In this document: positions 1 to 8,689 of the stretch, one piece after another
How positions within the stretch are numbered: position 1 is the first letter of the stretch
How the letters are laid out: the number at the start of each line of letters is the position of its first letter
Assembly (NCBI GenBank): GCA_963800205.1
Contig: CAWCZQ010000005.1
Coordinates: forward strand, 124,001 to 188,000
Direction of reading: 5' to 3'
DNA length: 64,000 nucleotides
From: UBA6224 sp963800205
GTDB lineage: Bacteria > Patescibacteriota > Saccharimonadia > Saccharimonadales > UBA4665
The notes under the pieces: generated by a model
Told to the model about the DNA's origin: nothing
Databases searched by the model: none
What the model saw: only the letters and a program-made list of their open reading frames with translations
Made by a program: the position numbers and the translations under genes

Positions 1-79
1 TGGCTATAAGCAAACGCTGTCCGCGTGGATGAGCATCACCGAGCCCGGTTACATATATAATCGTGTGCTGTTTTGTCAT
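1..79 (-). CDS. Start of an unrecognised protein, cut by the window edge
   Basis: The reverse strand opens with ATG at 79 and reads 26 residues to the window edge with no stop, starting MTKQHTIIYVTGLGD. A short hydrophobic strand followed by a Gly-rich turn (IIYVTGLGD) resembles the first beta strand of an alpha/beta hydrolase or a nucleotide-binding fold, but 26 residues cannot separate these. It lies just downstream of the tRNA-Leu on the same strand, with 5 bases between them, so it may be read from the tRNA transcript. That it is coding is likely; its function is not known. Confidence 0.55.
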   Translation of the reverse strand, partial: MTKQHTIIYVTGLGDAHPRGQRLLIA

Positions 80-84
80 CAAAA

Positions 85-169
85 TGGTGCCGCGGAAAGG
101 ACTTGAACCTTCACGCCTTGCGGCATTGGCTCCTAAAACCAACGTGTCTACCAATTCCACCACCGCGGC
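85..169 (-). tRNA. tRNA-Leu (anticodon UAG)
   Basis: A class II tRNA folds by eye. It has a 7-bp acceptor stem GCCGCGG/CCGCGGC, a D arm with GGUAGA, an anticodon stem UUGGU/GCCAA around loop UUUAGGA (anticodon UAG, reading CUA and probably other CUN codons), a long variable arm (UGCCGCAAGGCGU), and a T arm with UUCAAGU. The 3' CCA is encoded. The long variable arm and A discriminator fit leucine. Confidence 0.97.
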
Positions 170-203
170 AATGGGAATCATTATAAGAAATAAGGGGCCA
201 TAA

Positions 204-212
204 TGCTATAGT
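204..212 (+). promoter_or_regulatory. Extended -10 promoter, probably leaderless
   Basis: TGCTATAGT is an extended -10 (TGn plus TATAGT). The hexamer ends six bases before the ATG at 219, so transcription should start at or next to the start codon. No Shine-Dalgarno site is present. Confidence 0.7.
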
Positions 213-218
213 GCATGT

Positions 219-944
219 ATGAAATCAGGCGTCAAACTTACCCCGAGCTGGGATTTACTGCAAAAAAGCATCGACTTGGTGCGTTCACACCCCTACAGTG
301 TTTTTTGGCTAGTCTTTGTTGCTTCTGTGATGAGTAACGTCGGCTCTTATATGATTGATCGAGCTGCATCCGCTTCGGGACTGGTTTTAGATAAAATGAC
401 CCCGAGCCAATTTACCTCCCTCATACAGTCAAGCTCCGTAGCACAAGTTGGCGTTGCAGCAATTGGCATGGCCATCTTATGGGCTCTGCTCGTCTATCCG
501 GCCAGCATGGTTATGTCGGTAAAGGCTGTGCGTGGGGGCGACGACGACCCGTGGGCCTATGTCCGGCAAAGCTTCCATTACTTTTGGCGCCTGTATGGCC
601 TCTTGTTGCTAATAACTGTTATGGTCGTCGTGGGGCTAATAGCCTTTATTGTGCCGGGCGTTATTTTGTTCCGACGCTACATACTGGCACCGTACTACCT
701 CGTCGAGCGTGATACCGAAATTTTTGAAGCACTCAAACTCACCGCTCTGCAAACAAAGACCGAACGAGGCTCAGTCTGGGGTGTTTTGGGTGTCACTATT
801 GTAATTGGCATGGCCGCATCCATCGTGACGAACATACCCTACCTTGGGCTCTTACTCGGTCCGGCCGTCAGTGTGCTGTATTTCTTTGGCTTCCCGCTTC
901 GACAACAAGAAATGAGCATCAACCACCCGGATGCTAACAGCTAG
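219..944 (+). CDS. Polytopic membrane protein, DUF975/GPDP_memb-like
   Basis: A 241-residue integral membrane protein with about five or six hydrophobic segments (near residues 27-45, 75-100, 125-155, 185-230). The run VVVGLIAFIVPGVILFRR, followed by APYYLVERD and an EALK helix, resembles the PGxxLxxRxxxAPxxLVxE...EAL pattern of the DUF975 and glycerophosphodiesterase-membrane-domain families, which often act in membrane trafficking or have no known role. I do not assign a function. The gene has its own leaderless-type promoter and its stop codon shares CTAG with the convergent rsmD stop. Confidence 0.75.
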   Translation: MKSGVKLTPSWDLLQKSIDLVRSHPYSVFWLVFVASVMSNVGSYMIDRAASASGLVLDKMTPSQFTSLIQSSSVAQVGVAAIGMAILWALLVYPASMVMSVKAVRGGDDDPWAYVRQSFHYFWRLYGLLLLITVMVVVGLIAFIVPGVILFRRYILAPYYLVERDTEIFEALKLTALQTKTERGSVWGVLGVTIVIGMAASIVTNIPYLGLLLGPAVSVLYFFGFPLRQQEMSINHPDANS

Positions 945-1477
945 CGAACGCGACGATAATAGTGCAGTTCAGCGTCTCCGTACTGCTTGTCTCGAATAAG
1001 TTCGAAGCGGTCACTTGGTAAAGCCACGCGGCTTTGAGGCGGCAACGACAATACGACTACTCCTTGCACTTCACACCGTTCGGCGGCAGCCTGCAGGGCC
1101 GGTTCTTGCAAATCGTCGTAAGGAGGGTCCAGTAACACCACATCAAACCGTTTCGTCGGCTGAGTCTGTAACCACGACCGTACCCCAGCTCGGGTTATCT
1201 TGATACGGCTCCCCGTATTTAACTTGGCGGCATTTTTCTTCATAACGGCGGCGGCCTGCGGATCGATGTCGAGTGCCACGACATACTTCGCTCCTCGACT
1301 AATCGCTTCAAAACTGAGCGCACCACTACCGGCAAATGGGTCAAAAACCGTTAGGCCATCGAGTTCGCCGAGGGCATTAAATAGCGCTCCACGGATTTTG
1401 TCGCTCATAGGGTGGGTGCGATGCCCGCGTGGCGCATCAAATACCTGGGCTTTAAGTGTGCCAGCGACAACTCGCAC
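941..1477 (-). CDS. rsmD: 16S rRNA (guanine966-N2)-methyltransferase RsmD
   Basis: A 178-residue Rossmann-fold methyltransferase that would methylate G966 of 16S rRNA using S-adenosylmethionine. Visible motifs are the SAM loop FDPFAGSGALSFEA (about residues 45-58) and the catalytic LLDPPYDD, the (D/N)PPY of N2-guanine/N6-adenine enzymes. The N-terminal VVAGTLKAQ...PRGHRTHPMSDKIRGALFN is typical of RsmD. Start is GTG, with one base overlapping the TAG stop of the upstream gene, so translation is probably coupled. It is the last gene of the recG transcription unit; length matches the family. Confidence 0.95.
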   Translation of the reverse strand: MRVVAGTLKAQVFDAPRGHRTHPMSDKIRGALFNALGELDGLTVFDPFAGSGALSFEAISRGAKYVVALDIDPQAAAVMKKNAAKLNTGSRIKITRAGVRSWLQTQPTKRFDVVLLDPPYDDLQEPALQAAAERCEVQGVVVLSLPPQSRVALPSDRFELIRDKQYGDAELHYYRRVR

Positions 1478-2289
1478 TAACGGCCTCGTCGTGCTTCATA
1501 AAGTGCACCATACCAGGCCAAAGTGACACTCCTCACAATGCGAGGTGCTAATTCTCGCCGCACCGCTTTAGCTAATTTAGTCGTCCAGCCACGTTGATAA
1601 AATTCATCGTACAGTCCCAAATTAGCGATATCTTGCGCTACCGAACGATACCAGTCGGCAAAATCTTGTTTTTTGAATGTCTCAATTTCTTCCTCTGTCG
1701 GCAAAGCAATCCGCATACGACTTGGCAGGATCAAAGTTGCCACGCCCCATTCAAATGAGCCATGCGTCGACATGAGTCCTTTTGGGCCCCACATTCGCCA
1801 ATTATTTATAACCATCTCGCGTCTGGTGCCGCCAGGCAAAACAATTTTTGCCTTGATAGTCGTCCGACTCTCGATGCCTTCACCACCCCTGAGTTCCATA
1901 AGTTTCTCCTCATAGGGGTAGTGGTGTGCAGGGGTGAGCCCATCAACCATGGCATGCGCCAACCAAGCCGCCTCAAAGCCAGCCCGAACGTCATCAGACT
2001 TCATGAGGGCTTTGACGAGTTCTTTGTAGTGCTGAGAGATGAGTTGCAAGATGTTGGTATCGGAAGGGTCAAACGGCTGAAAATAATGCCACGGCTCATC
2101 CTTGGCTGGACTTTTTCGCTTAATGCCATCGGGTCCGTTGGTGCCTTCAAAGTGCAAGATGCGACGAATGGTCGGAAAATGGGCTCCGGGAGCTAATTGA
2201 TGCAGATGTCGTCGGGCGACTCGGTCTATTTTTTGGTGAGCTCCCAGGATACGGCCCGAAAAATTGGTCAGTGTAGTGCCGGAGTACAT
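1477..2289 (-). CDS. Zinc-dependent phospholipase C / S1-P1 nuclease-like protein
   Basis: I start this protein of about 270 residues at the ATG one base after the recG stop; an open frame extends further upstream inside recG, so a longer form is possible. The segment AWLAHAMVDGLTPAHHYPYEE has the helix-embedded His/Asp pattern of the Zn-dependent phospholipase C and S1/P1 nuclease fold, and earlier GAHQKIDR plus WHYFQPFDP could supply more metal ligands. No signal peptide is obvious from this start, which is unusual for secreted PLCs. Family assignment rests on motif resemblance only; substrate is unknown. The frame is tightly linked to recG and rsmD. Confidence 0.6.
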   Translation of the reverse strand: MYSGTTLTNFSGRILGAHQKIDRVARRHLHQLAPGAHFPTIRRILHFEGTNGPDGIKRKSPAKDEPWHYFQPFDPSDTNILQLISQHYKELVKALMKSDDVRAGFEAAWLAHAMVDGLTPAHHYPYEEKLMELRGGEGIESRTTIKAKIVLPGGTRREMVINNWRMWGPKGLMSTHGSFEWGVATLILPSRMRIALPTEEEIETFKKQDFADWYRSVAQDIANLGLYDEFYQRGWTTKLAKAVRRELAPRIVRSVTLAWYGALYEARRGR

Positions 2290-2290
2290 A

Positions 2291-4324
2291 TCAGTTGAGA
2301 TTGGTGACGGCACGAAGCCGGTTAACATGCATAGATAATTCTTTATATTGTAGCAGGTTTTCGCCCTTATCCAGGAATTGTATAGCTCCATTCCGGGCTG
2401 CAGCAATCAAATGTACATCTGTTAATTTGGCAATACGCAAATCGAGCGCCCCATGTTGCATGGTGCCGTAAATAGCGCCTGGACCACGAAGTTCTAGGTC
2501 GAGCTCTGCCAGCCGAAAACCATCTTCAATTCGCTCCATGGCCCGCAATCGTTTACTAGGTGCAGTACTGTCGGACATCATCAAGTAGCAAAAACTCTCG
2601 TGCTCACCCCGTCCTATGCGTCCCCGCAGCTGGTGGAGTTGGCTCAAGCCAAAGCGATCAGCATTTTCGATCAGCATCACCGTAGCATTTGGTACGTCAA
2701 CCCCTACTTCTATGACAGTCGTCGCCACCAAAATATCGAACTCCTGTTTCACGAAGCTTTCCATGGTCGATTGCTTGTCGATAGATTTCAGCTGACCGTG
2801 GAGTAAGGCAACTCGGCGATGTTTAAATGGGCCTTTTCGCAATGTCTCGTACATAGCTTCGGCCGATACTGCTTTGGATACTCCTTCACTGACTAGGGGG
2901 CATACGACAAACAACTGCCTTCCCTGCTCTATTTGTTTGTCTATTTTTTCGTACAACGACGCCCGCGAGTTCGGTGAGCACAGTTTGGTAATAATCGGGC
3001 GTCTGCCGACCGGTTTCTGATCGAGTACAGACACATCGAGTTCCCCGTATAACGTCAAGGCCAAACTCCTGGGAATAGGGGTGGCCGTGAGGCTCAGCAC
3101 GTGCGGCATATGACCTGCTTTTGCCTGGAGCGCCTTGCGCTGTTCCACGCCAAAACGATGCTGCTCGTCGACAATAATAAGCTCCAAGTTATGCAGATCG
3201 ACGGCATCTTGAATCAGTGCATGGGTGCCGACAATCAGCTGGATATCACCAGCTTTGATTGCCGCTTGGGCTGTTTTCTTCTGAGCTGATTTCATACTGC
3301 CGACAAGCAAACCCACTTTGTCGCCGTAGCCGAGAGGACTCAATAGCCGCTGAATGGTATCAGCATGTTGCCGTGCCAATATTTCGGTTGGCGCCATGAG
3401 AGCGACTTGATGACCATGATGCAAAACCATCATCGCTGCCATGGCGGCAACAACAGTCTTACCAGAGCCTACGTCACCTTCTACTAAGCGGTTCATGGGC
3501 TGGGTGCGTTCCATATCTTTATAGATATGCCAGACGACTTTTCGTTGTGCGTCGGTCAATGTAAACGGCAAATGGCCGACAAAATCACGCGCAACCGCTT
3601 CGATAAATGGCACAGACGGAGCTTTCTCGCCTGCAATTTCCCGCTTATTCATAATACTTGCCAAGCTCAGCTGAAAGACTTCTTCGAAGCCAAGCCGGCG
3701 CCGAGCTTCTTTGAGTTCTTCGGCGCTATCCGGAAAGTGGATTGTCCGAAGCGCTCTCGACTTACTCATCAGCTTTTCATCGCTCACTAGCCACGCCGGC
3801 AACGTCTCCGGATACTGGTCGATGAGCGCCACTACTTGTTTGAGGGCAGCTCTGATCTGACGAGAAGTGATACCCTTGATTTCTCGGTAAATCGGGATGA
3901 TGCGGGCCGTATTGACCGGAAAATCGCTTGCCAATTCAACGCTGGGATTCATAATCTGCAACCGCTGATGACTCAGCTCAAAATTACCGGATACATAGTA
4001 CGGCTGATTCGTTTTGAGGGCAGCCGCTCTATAGGGTTGATTAAACCAAATAAGCCTTACACTGCCGGTTTCATCACTGGCGACAGCTTCTGTAATGTGC
4101 ATGCCGCGCCGCACGTAGCGTCCCTTAGCCTGCTTGATGACCGCCTCGATGGTGACAGGCCCTGGCTTGAGTTTTGCTATAGGCGTCAGGGTGGAGTAGT
4201 CATCGTAGCGACGAGGATAGTAATCAACTAGGTCTCCAACCGTACGAATACCTAACTGGGCGAATTTGACAGCCAAGGCCGGGCCCACGCCGGACAATTC
4301 GGTTAATGCACTCTCACTTGTCAT
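2291..4324 (-). CDS. recG: ATP-dependent DNA helicase RecG
   Basis: A 677-residue branched-DNA helicase that regresses stalled replication forks and migrates Holliday junctions. The N-terminal wedge/OB domain (about 1-230) starts with a helix-hairpin-helix-like LSGVGPALAVKFAQLGI, then helicase domain 1 with Walker A GDVGSGKTVVA and the RecG-typical DEQHRFGVEQR box, SLTATPIPR motif III, and helicase domain 2 with ATTVIEVGVDVPNA and QLRGRIGRG. Ends in TGA. It is first in a recG-PLC-like-rsmD unit with a leaderless-type promoter. Length is normal for the family. Confidence 0.97.
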   Translation of the reverse strand: MTSESALTELSGVGPALAVKFAQLGIRTVGDLVDYYPRRYDDYSTLTPIAKLKPGPVTIEAVIKQAKGRYVRRGMHITEAVASDETGSVRLIWFNQPYRAAALKTNQPYYVSGNFELSHQRLQIMNPSVELASDFPVNTARIIPIYREIKGITSRQIRAALKQVVALIDQYPETLPAWLVSDEKLMSKSRALRTIHFPDSAEELKEARRRLGFEEVFQLSLASIMNKREIAGEKAPSVPFIEAVARDFVGHLPFTLTDAQRKVVWHIYKDMERTQPMNRLVEGDVGSGKTVVAAMAAMMVLHHGHQVALMAPTEILARQHADTIQRLLSPLGYGDKVGLLVGSMKSAQKKTAQAAIKAGDIQLIVGTHALIQDAVDLHNLELIIVDEQHRFGVEQRKALQAKAGHMPHVLSLTATPIPRSLALTLYGELDVSVLDQKPVGRRPIITKLCSPNSRASLYEKIDKQIEQGRQLFVVCPLVSEGVSKAVSAEAMYETLRKGPFKHRRVALLHGQLKSIDKQSTMESFVKQEFDILVATTVIEVGVDVPNATVMLIENADRFGLSQLHQLRGRIGRGEHESFCYLMMSDSTAPSKRLRAMERIEDGFRLAELDLELRGPGAIYGTMQHGALDLRIAKLTDVHLIAAARNGAIQFLDKGENLLQYKELSMHVNRLRAVTNLN

Positions 4325-4331
4325 AACTGAT

Positions 4332-4337
4332 AGTATA
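4332..4337 (-). promoter_or_regulatory. -10 box of a leaderless-type recG promoter
   Basis: TATACT on the reverse strand, seven bases before the recG ATG. No Shine-Dalgarno site lies between. Any -35 is weak. Confidence 0.65.
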
Positions 4338-4348
4338 GCCGAATCAGA

Positions 4349-5590
4349 CTATTCCTGAATTGAGCCAACTGCCACGGCATTTTTACCGCGACGGACGACG
4401 ACAATACCATCCTGGAAGTCCGACGCCTCCAACGAATCTTTTTGTTCGGTAAGTCGAATATTGTTGATGGCAATGGCATGTTCGTTCACAAAGCGACGAG
4501 CTTCGGTGTTACTACTTGCTAGTCCTAGCTCAACAAGAGCAGCGAGTAGTGGCTGGCCGACGGTGAGTGGTGTTTTGCTAAATATTCTTTTAATAACCTT
4601 ATAGTCTTGTGTTTGTAGCTGATCCTTGCCAAATAGTATGTGAGTAGCGCTTATTACTTCTTCGACGACAGCTTCGCCGTGGACCGTCTTGGTCACTTCG
4701 TAGGCAAGAGCTCGTTGTGCCGCACGATTACCCCGGTTTTCATTAAATTCTTTAATGATGTCAGCTATTACTTCTTGTGGTAGCATCGTGTAAATCTTGA
4801 GGTAATCTTCGACACCTTCGTCATCGACATTGAGCCAAAACTGGTAAAAGTCGTACGGACTAGTCTTGGATGGGTCGAGCCAGACCGCTCCTGACTCGGA
4901 TTTACCAAACTTCACGCCAGTTGTTTTGTTAATAATCAGCGGTGCCGACCAGACATGAGCTTCGTCACCAGTAATGCGACGGATGAGATCGACGCCCGCA
5001 ATACTATTTCCCCACTGATCGGCGCCGCAGATTTGCAGTGAAGCACCTTTTTCGCGGTGTAGATGCAAAAAATCGTAACCCTGAATAAGTGAATAGCTAA
5101 ACTCGGCGTAACTAATGCCGGCACCTTCTTCTCCCAGGCGAGATTGGACAAAATCTCGTCCTAGCATTTGGCGCATTGGCACGTGCTTGCCGACGTCACG
5201 TAGGAAAGTCAGATAGTTCATGTCCTTGAACCAGTCGTAGTTATCGACCAGGTCAAATGGTTGGTCGCCGAGGACTTGCTTGTACTGAGCGGCGATTGCC
5301 TGTTTGTTGTGATCGATTTGCTCCAGTGTAAGTAGGTCGCGTTCTTGTTTCTTGCCGTCAGGGTCGCCAATCATTCCGGTCGCACCCCCCACTAGCAGCA
5401 GTGCCTTGTGTCCATGCTCGACAAAATGGCGCACCATCATGACAACGGCCAAATTCCCAACTGTCATACTATCGGCACTTGGGTCAACGCCGAGGTAAAA
5501 GGTTATCGGCTCGCCATCGAGGGCTGTACTGTCTTTGTAAGTGGTTTGATTTACAAAACCACGCCAGGTAAGTTCTTCTGATAGTGTCAT
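4349..5590 (-). CDS. tyrS: Tyrosyl-tRNA synthetase
   Basis: A 413-residue class I synthetase that charges tRNA-Tyr. The N-terminal Rossmann domain carries FYLGVDPSADSMTVGNL at about residues 31-47 and KFGKS near 227-231 (the KMSKS loop), with the tyrosine-site YAEFSYSLIQGYDF between. An S4-like RNA-binding domain closes the C terminus (about 345-413). Oddity: the HIGH signature reads TVGN, so the first His is Thr and the last is Asn. A TATACT lies ten bases before the ATG (5601-5606), giving a leader of only a few bases. Assignment is firm; the HIGH variant is listed as a finding. Confidence 0.96.
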   Translation of the reverse strand: MTLSEELTWRGFVNQTTYKDSTALDGEPITFYLGVDPSADSMTVGNLAVVMMVRHFVEHGHKALLLVGGATGMIGDPDGKKQERDLLTLEQIDHNKQAIAAQYKQVLGDQPFDLVDNYDWFKDMNYLTFLRDVGKHVPMRQMLGRDFVQSRLGEEGAGISYAEFSYSLIQGYDFLHLHREKGASLQICGADQWGNSIAGVDLIRRITGDEAHVWSAPLIINKTTGVKFGKSESGAVWLDPSKTSPYDFYQFWLNVDDEGVEDYLKIYTMLPQEVIADIIKEFNENRGNRAAQRALAYEVTKTVHGEAVVEEVISATHILFGKDQLQTQDYKVIKRIFSKTPLTVGQPLLAALVELGLASSNTEARRFVNEHAIAINNIRLTEQKDSLEASDFQDGIVVVRRGKNAVAVGSIQE

Positions 5591-5698
5591 GTTACGGACA
5601 AGTATAGCTTAGAGGCTGCAAGAGGTAAACGTGTATCACTCACGGCTAGCCAGAGCATAAAAAACGTAAGCAAAATAGAGTTTGTTTCTGTGTATATT

Positions 5699-5707
5699 TG
5701 CTATACT
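5699..5707 (+). promoter_or_regulatory. Extended -10 promoter for the penicillin-binding protein
   Basis: TGCTATACT gives an extended -10. Unlike many promoters here it leaves a leader of about 35 bases, with GGGAG at 5731-5735 about twelve bases before the ATG. Confidence 0.6.
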
Positions 5708-5747
5708 TGTATGGTAGAAACACGGAATTAGGGAGTAATAACTACAC

Positions 5748-8615
5748 ATGCCAGACAAAAAACATGGCTCAAGCCGCCACAGTGCCTCCCGGCGCAAGGG
5801 CAGCAACTTAAAGTTAAATCAAAACTTCAGTGATCGCCGCAAAGCAACGAAAGACGAGCGCGCTAAGAAGCGGGCCTTATACTTAAGTACCCTGCCGAAA
5901 AACCGATGGAAGCGGCTGGCATATCGTATGCATCCCCAGCGCCTCGCCGCCTACTGGTTTAGCCGTGAAGGCGCCATCATGGCCCTTAAAATTACGGGTA
6001 TCGGTATTATTATTGGGTTCTTCCTGGTCATTGGTGTGTTTGCTTACTTCCGAAAAGATTTACCGAAGATTAAAGGTGTAGCCGGCGATAACCTCGGTGG
6101 TAGCATCACCTACTATGACCGCAGCGGTAAAACAGTACTGTGGCAAGACTACGATGCCGTCAAACGTATACCAGTTGACGGTGATCAAATCTCCCCCTAC
6201 ATGAAGCAAGCTACGATTGCCATCGAAGACAAAGACTTTTATAAACACGGTGCGTTCGACATGCGTGGCATAATGCGTGCCGGCTTCAATGACGTATTCG
6301 GCGGCGGCCCGATCCAGGGAGGCTCGACTATTACCCAACAGCTGGTCAAGCTGAACGAGCAATGGACCGAGAATCGCACTATTACCCGCAAAATTAAAGA
6401 GCTCATCCTTGCCGTCGAACTAGAACGAGAATATTCCAAACAAGATATCCTGACCGGCTATCTCAATATCGCCCCGTACGGTGGTATTGAAAATGGTGTT
6501 GAGGTAGCCGCACGCGATTACTTCGCTACCTCTGCCAAGAATCTGACTTTGGCTCAGGCTAGTTTCTTAGCTGCCATCCCGCAATCACCAAGTTATTACT
6601 CACCATATAGCAGTAGTAAATGGAACAGTGCTGTCAGTAGCACCGACGGATTTGGCGAAGAAGCGGTTTTGGGACGTCAGCACTACATCCTTGACCAGAT
6701 GGTTTCTCAGGGGTACATAACCAAAGATGAAGCCGCCAAAGCGAAAAAAGTCGATGTATTGGCACAAGTACATCCGCTCAAATCGAAATATAACGGTATC
6801 CGTGCGCCGTACTTTGTCCTTGCCGCCAAACAAGAACTGGAACACAAATACGGCTCAGAAACCGTACAGCGCGGTGGCTGGAAAGTCGTCACCACTCTCG
6901 ATTTGAAACTCCAAGATGTGGCCGAAAAACAAGTTACCGATGACCTCCCTACTATCAAGACATACGGTGGTGATACCGCCGCCTTTGTTGCCGAAGACGT
7001 GAAGACGGGTCAAATTGTGTCGCTCGTCGGTGGTGTCGATTTCGATAACGAAGATTTCGGCAAGATTAACTACGCCAAGATTCCTATCCCCCCTGGCTCA
7101 AGCTTTAAACCCTACGATTACGCCGCCCTCATCCAAAAGACCGGTGCGGGAGCAGGCTCGGTACTCTACGATTCTCAAGGTCCCTTACCGGGCTGGCCAT
7201 GTACCAATAAAAATCAGCCACGATACGACGACAACGCTAACTGTCTATGGGATTACGACTTCAAGTATCCAGGACCTATGACGCTACGCTACGCCCTAGC
7301 TGGTTCGCGCAACGTCCCCGCCGTAAAGGCCAACCTCATCGTTGGCACCAACAAGGTCATCGACATGGCAGAAACCATGATGAACGGCGCTACCAGCGAC
7401 TCCAGTGGCTTTGGCTATAACTGTTACTACGATGTTCGTCTCACCCGAGAAGCCCCTTGTTATGGCGCTTCGGCAATTGGTGACGGTGCCTTCCTCCACC
7501 TCGACGAGCACGTCAACGGACTGGCAACTATGTCGCGACTGGGCAAATTCATTCCGCGCACCTACATTTTACAAATCACCGATGCCGCCAACAAAGAAAT
7601 CTACAAGTGGCAGAAGCCTAAGGCCAAACAAGTCATTGATCCCGACGCTGCCTACATTGTGACCGACATGCTCAGCGACCCTAATGCCAGCTACCTTCGC
7701 TACAACCGCAAATTCCACCACCAACCAAATGGCTGGAAATTCGCCATCAAGACCGGGACAACCAACGATAACTTCGATGGACTCATGACCAGCTGGTCGA
7801 CGAAATACGCCGTCGTAGCCTGGGTTGGCTATCACACTCGTTTTAAGGCTATGACTGGTGGACACATGGAAACCATGACCGAACCAATCGTCCGCGGATG
7901 GATGGAAGCCGCCCACAAAGATCTACCGGCCGAGAACTGGAAAAAGCCGAGTGGAGTACAGGATAAACCTGCCTTCCGCATGCTCACTGGCTTTGGAACT
8001 GGCGCTGTGCTGCCAAGCCCCGCCAATGACGTCTTCCCGTCCAATTACAAAGCCAAGGGTTCAACGAGCGCGGTCACTATCGACAAAGTCTCCAAAAAGC
8101 TGGCTACCGACTGTACGCCTTCCTTAGCGAAGCAAACCATTTATGGCGGTAACGCTAATAGCTTCTCGGTGGACAAATTCGTCACCGGCGGCAGCTCCAC
8201 CACCTATTCTGGATCTGATGATGTCCATAAGTGCGGCGATGAATCGCCAAGCGTCATCATCACACCACCAACAACGTGTGACGACACTAAGTGTAAGATT
8301 ACCGTGGCAGTCATTGCTGGCACCCACAGCCTTTCCAGCAGCGAGTTTCCGTCTAGTCTGACGATTAGTATCAATGGCAAAAAGATTGGAACATTCTCAC
8401 CTAGTGGCAATAACACCTACACTGTCGATTACTCACCGGCCAGTACCGGCACCGTAACCGTGTCGGCAACCATTACCGACAGCGTGTTATACCAAGGTAG
8501 TGATAGTGCCTCCATGGAGACGCAACATACCCCAAAAGACACCACCACCGACGGCGGCACTAACCCCGGCGGCGGTGGTACTCCACCAGACAATACAAAT
8601 ACAGGTGGCGGCTAA
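5748..8615 (+). CDS. Class A penicillin-binding protein (PBP1A-like)
   Basis: A 955-residue bifunctional peptidoglycan synthase. A basic cytoplasmic tail (1-75) precedes one transmembrane helix (about 80-100). The GT51 glycosyltransferase domain has catalytic E160 in IEDKDFYKHGAF and GGSTITQQL at 191-199. The transpeptidase domain shows SxxK as SSFK at 451-454, SxN as SRN at 520-522 and KTG at 668-670. After about residue 800 comes a Thr/Ser-rich Ig-like region and a Gly/Pro/Thr tail ending in GGG, which should span the wall. This implies real peptidoglycan synthesis, as expected for Saccharibacteria. It is monocistronic, with a terminator 30 bases after the stop. Confidence 0.95.
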   Translation: MPDKKHGSSRHSASRRKGSNLKLNQNFSDRRKATKDERAKKRALYLSTLPKNRWKRLAYRMHPQRLAAYWFSREGAIMALKITGIGIIIGFFLVIGVFAYFRKDLPKIKGVAGDNLGGSITYYDRSGKTVLWQDYDAVKRIPVDGDQISPYMKQATIAIEDKDFYKHGAFDMRGIMRAGFNDVFGGGPIQGGSTITQQLVKLNEQWTENRTITRKIKELILAVELEREYSKQDILTGYLNIAPYGGIENGVEVAARDYFATSAKNLTLAQASFLAAIPQSPSYYSPYSSSKWNSAVSSTDGFGEEAVLGRQHYILDQMVSQGYITKDEAAKAKKVDVLAQVHPLKSKYNGIRAPYFVLAAKQELEHKYGSETVQRGGWKVVTTLDLKLQDVAEKQVTDDLPTIKTYGGDTAAFVAEDVKTGQIVSLVGGVDFDNEDFGKINYAKIPIPPGSSFKPYDYAALIQKTGAGAGSVLYDSQGPLPGWPCTNKNQPRYDDNANCLWDYDFKYPGPMTLRYALAGSRNVPAVKANLIVGTNKVIDMAETMMNGATSDSSGFGYNCYYDVRLTREAPCYGASAIGDGAFLHLDEHVNGLATMSRLGKFIPRTYILQITDAANKEIYKWQKPKAKQVIDPDAAYIVTDMLSDPNASYLRYNRKFHHQPNGWKFAIKTGTTNDNFDGLMTSWSTKYAVVAWVGYHTRFKAMTGGHMETMTEPIVRGWMEAAHKDLPAENWKKPSGVQDKPAFRMLTGFGTGAVLPSPANDVFPSNYKAKGSTSAVTIDKVSKKLATDCTPSLAKQTIYGGNANSFSVDKFVTGGSSTTYSGSDDVHKCGDESPSVIITPPTTCDDTKCKITVAVIAGTHSLSSSEFPSSLTISINGKKIGTFSPSGNNTYTVDYSPASTGTVTVSATITDSVLYQGSDSASMETQHTPKDTTTDGGTNPGGGGTPPDNTNTGGG

Positions 8616-8640
8616 CTGATAGGGCCACCGCTGCGTTGAC

Positions 8641-8670
8641 AAAAAACCTCTGCTACGGCAGAGGTTTTTA
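8641..8670. terminator. Bidirectional terminator between the PBP gene and radA
   Basis: A 7-bp stem CCTCTGC/GCAGAGG around loop TACG, with an A run before and a T run after, lies between two convergent genes. It can stop transcription from both sides. Confidence 0.9.
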
Positions 8671-8689
8671 ATTTGTCAGCTACGAATGC

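Noticed and set aside
2290..2406. Long N-terminal extension of the phospholipase-C-like protein inside recG
   Set aside because: The extra 39 residues lie wholly within recG and lack a ribosome site; an ATG one base after the recG stop is the simpler start.
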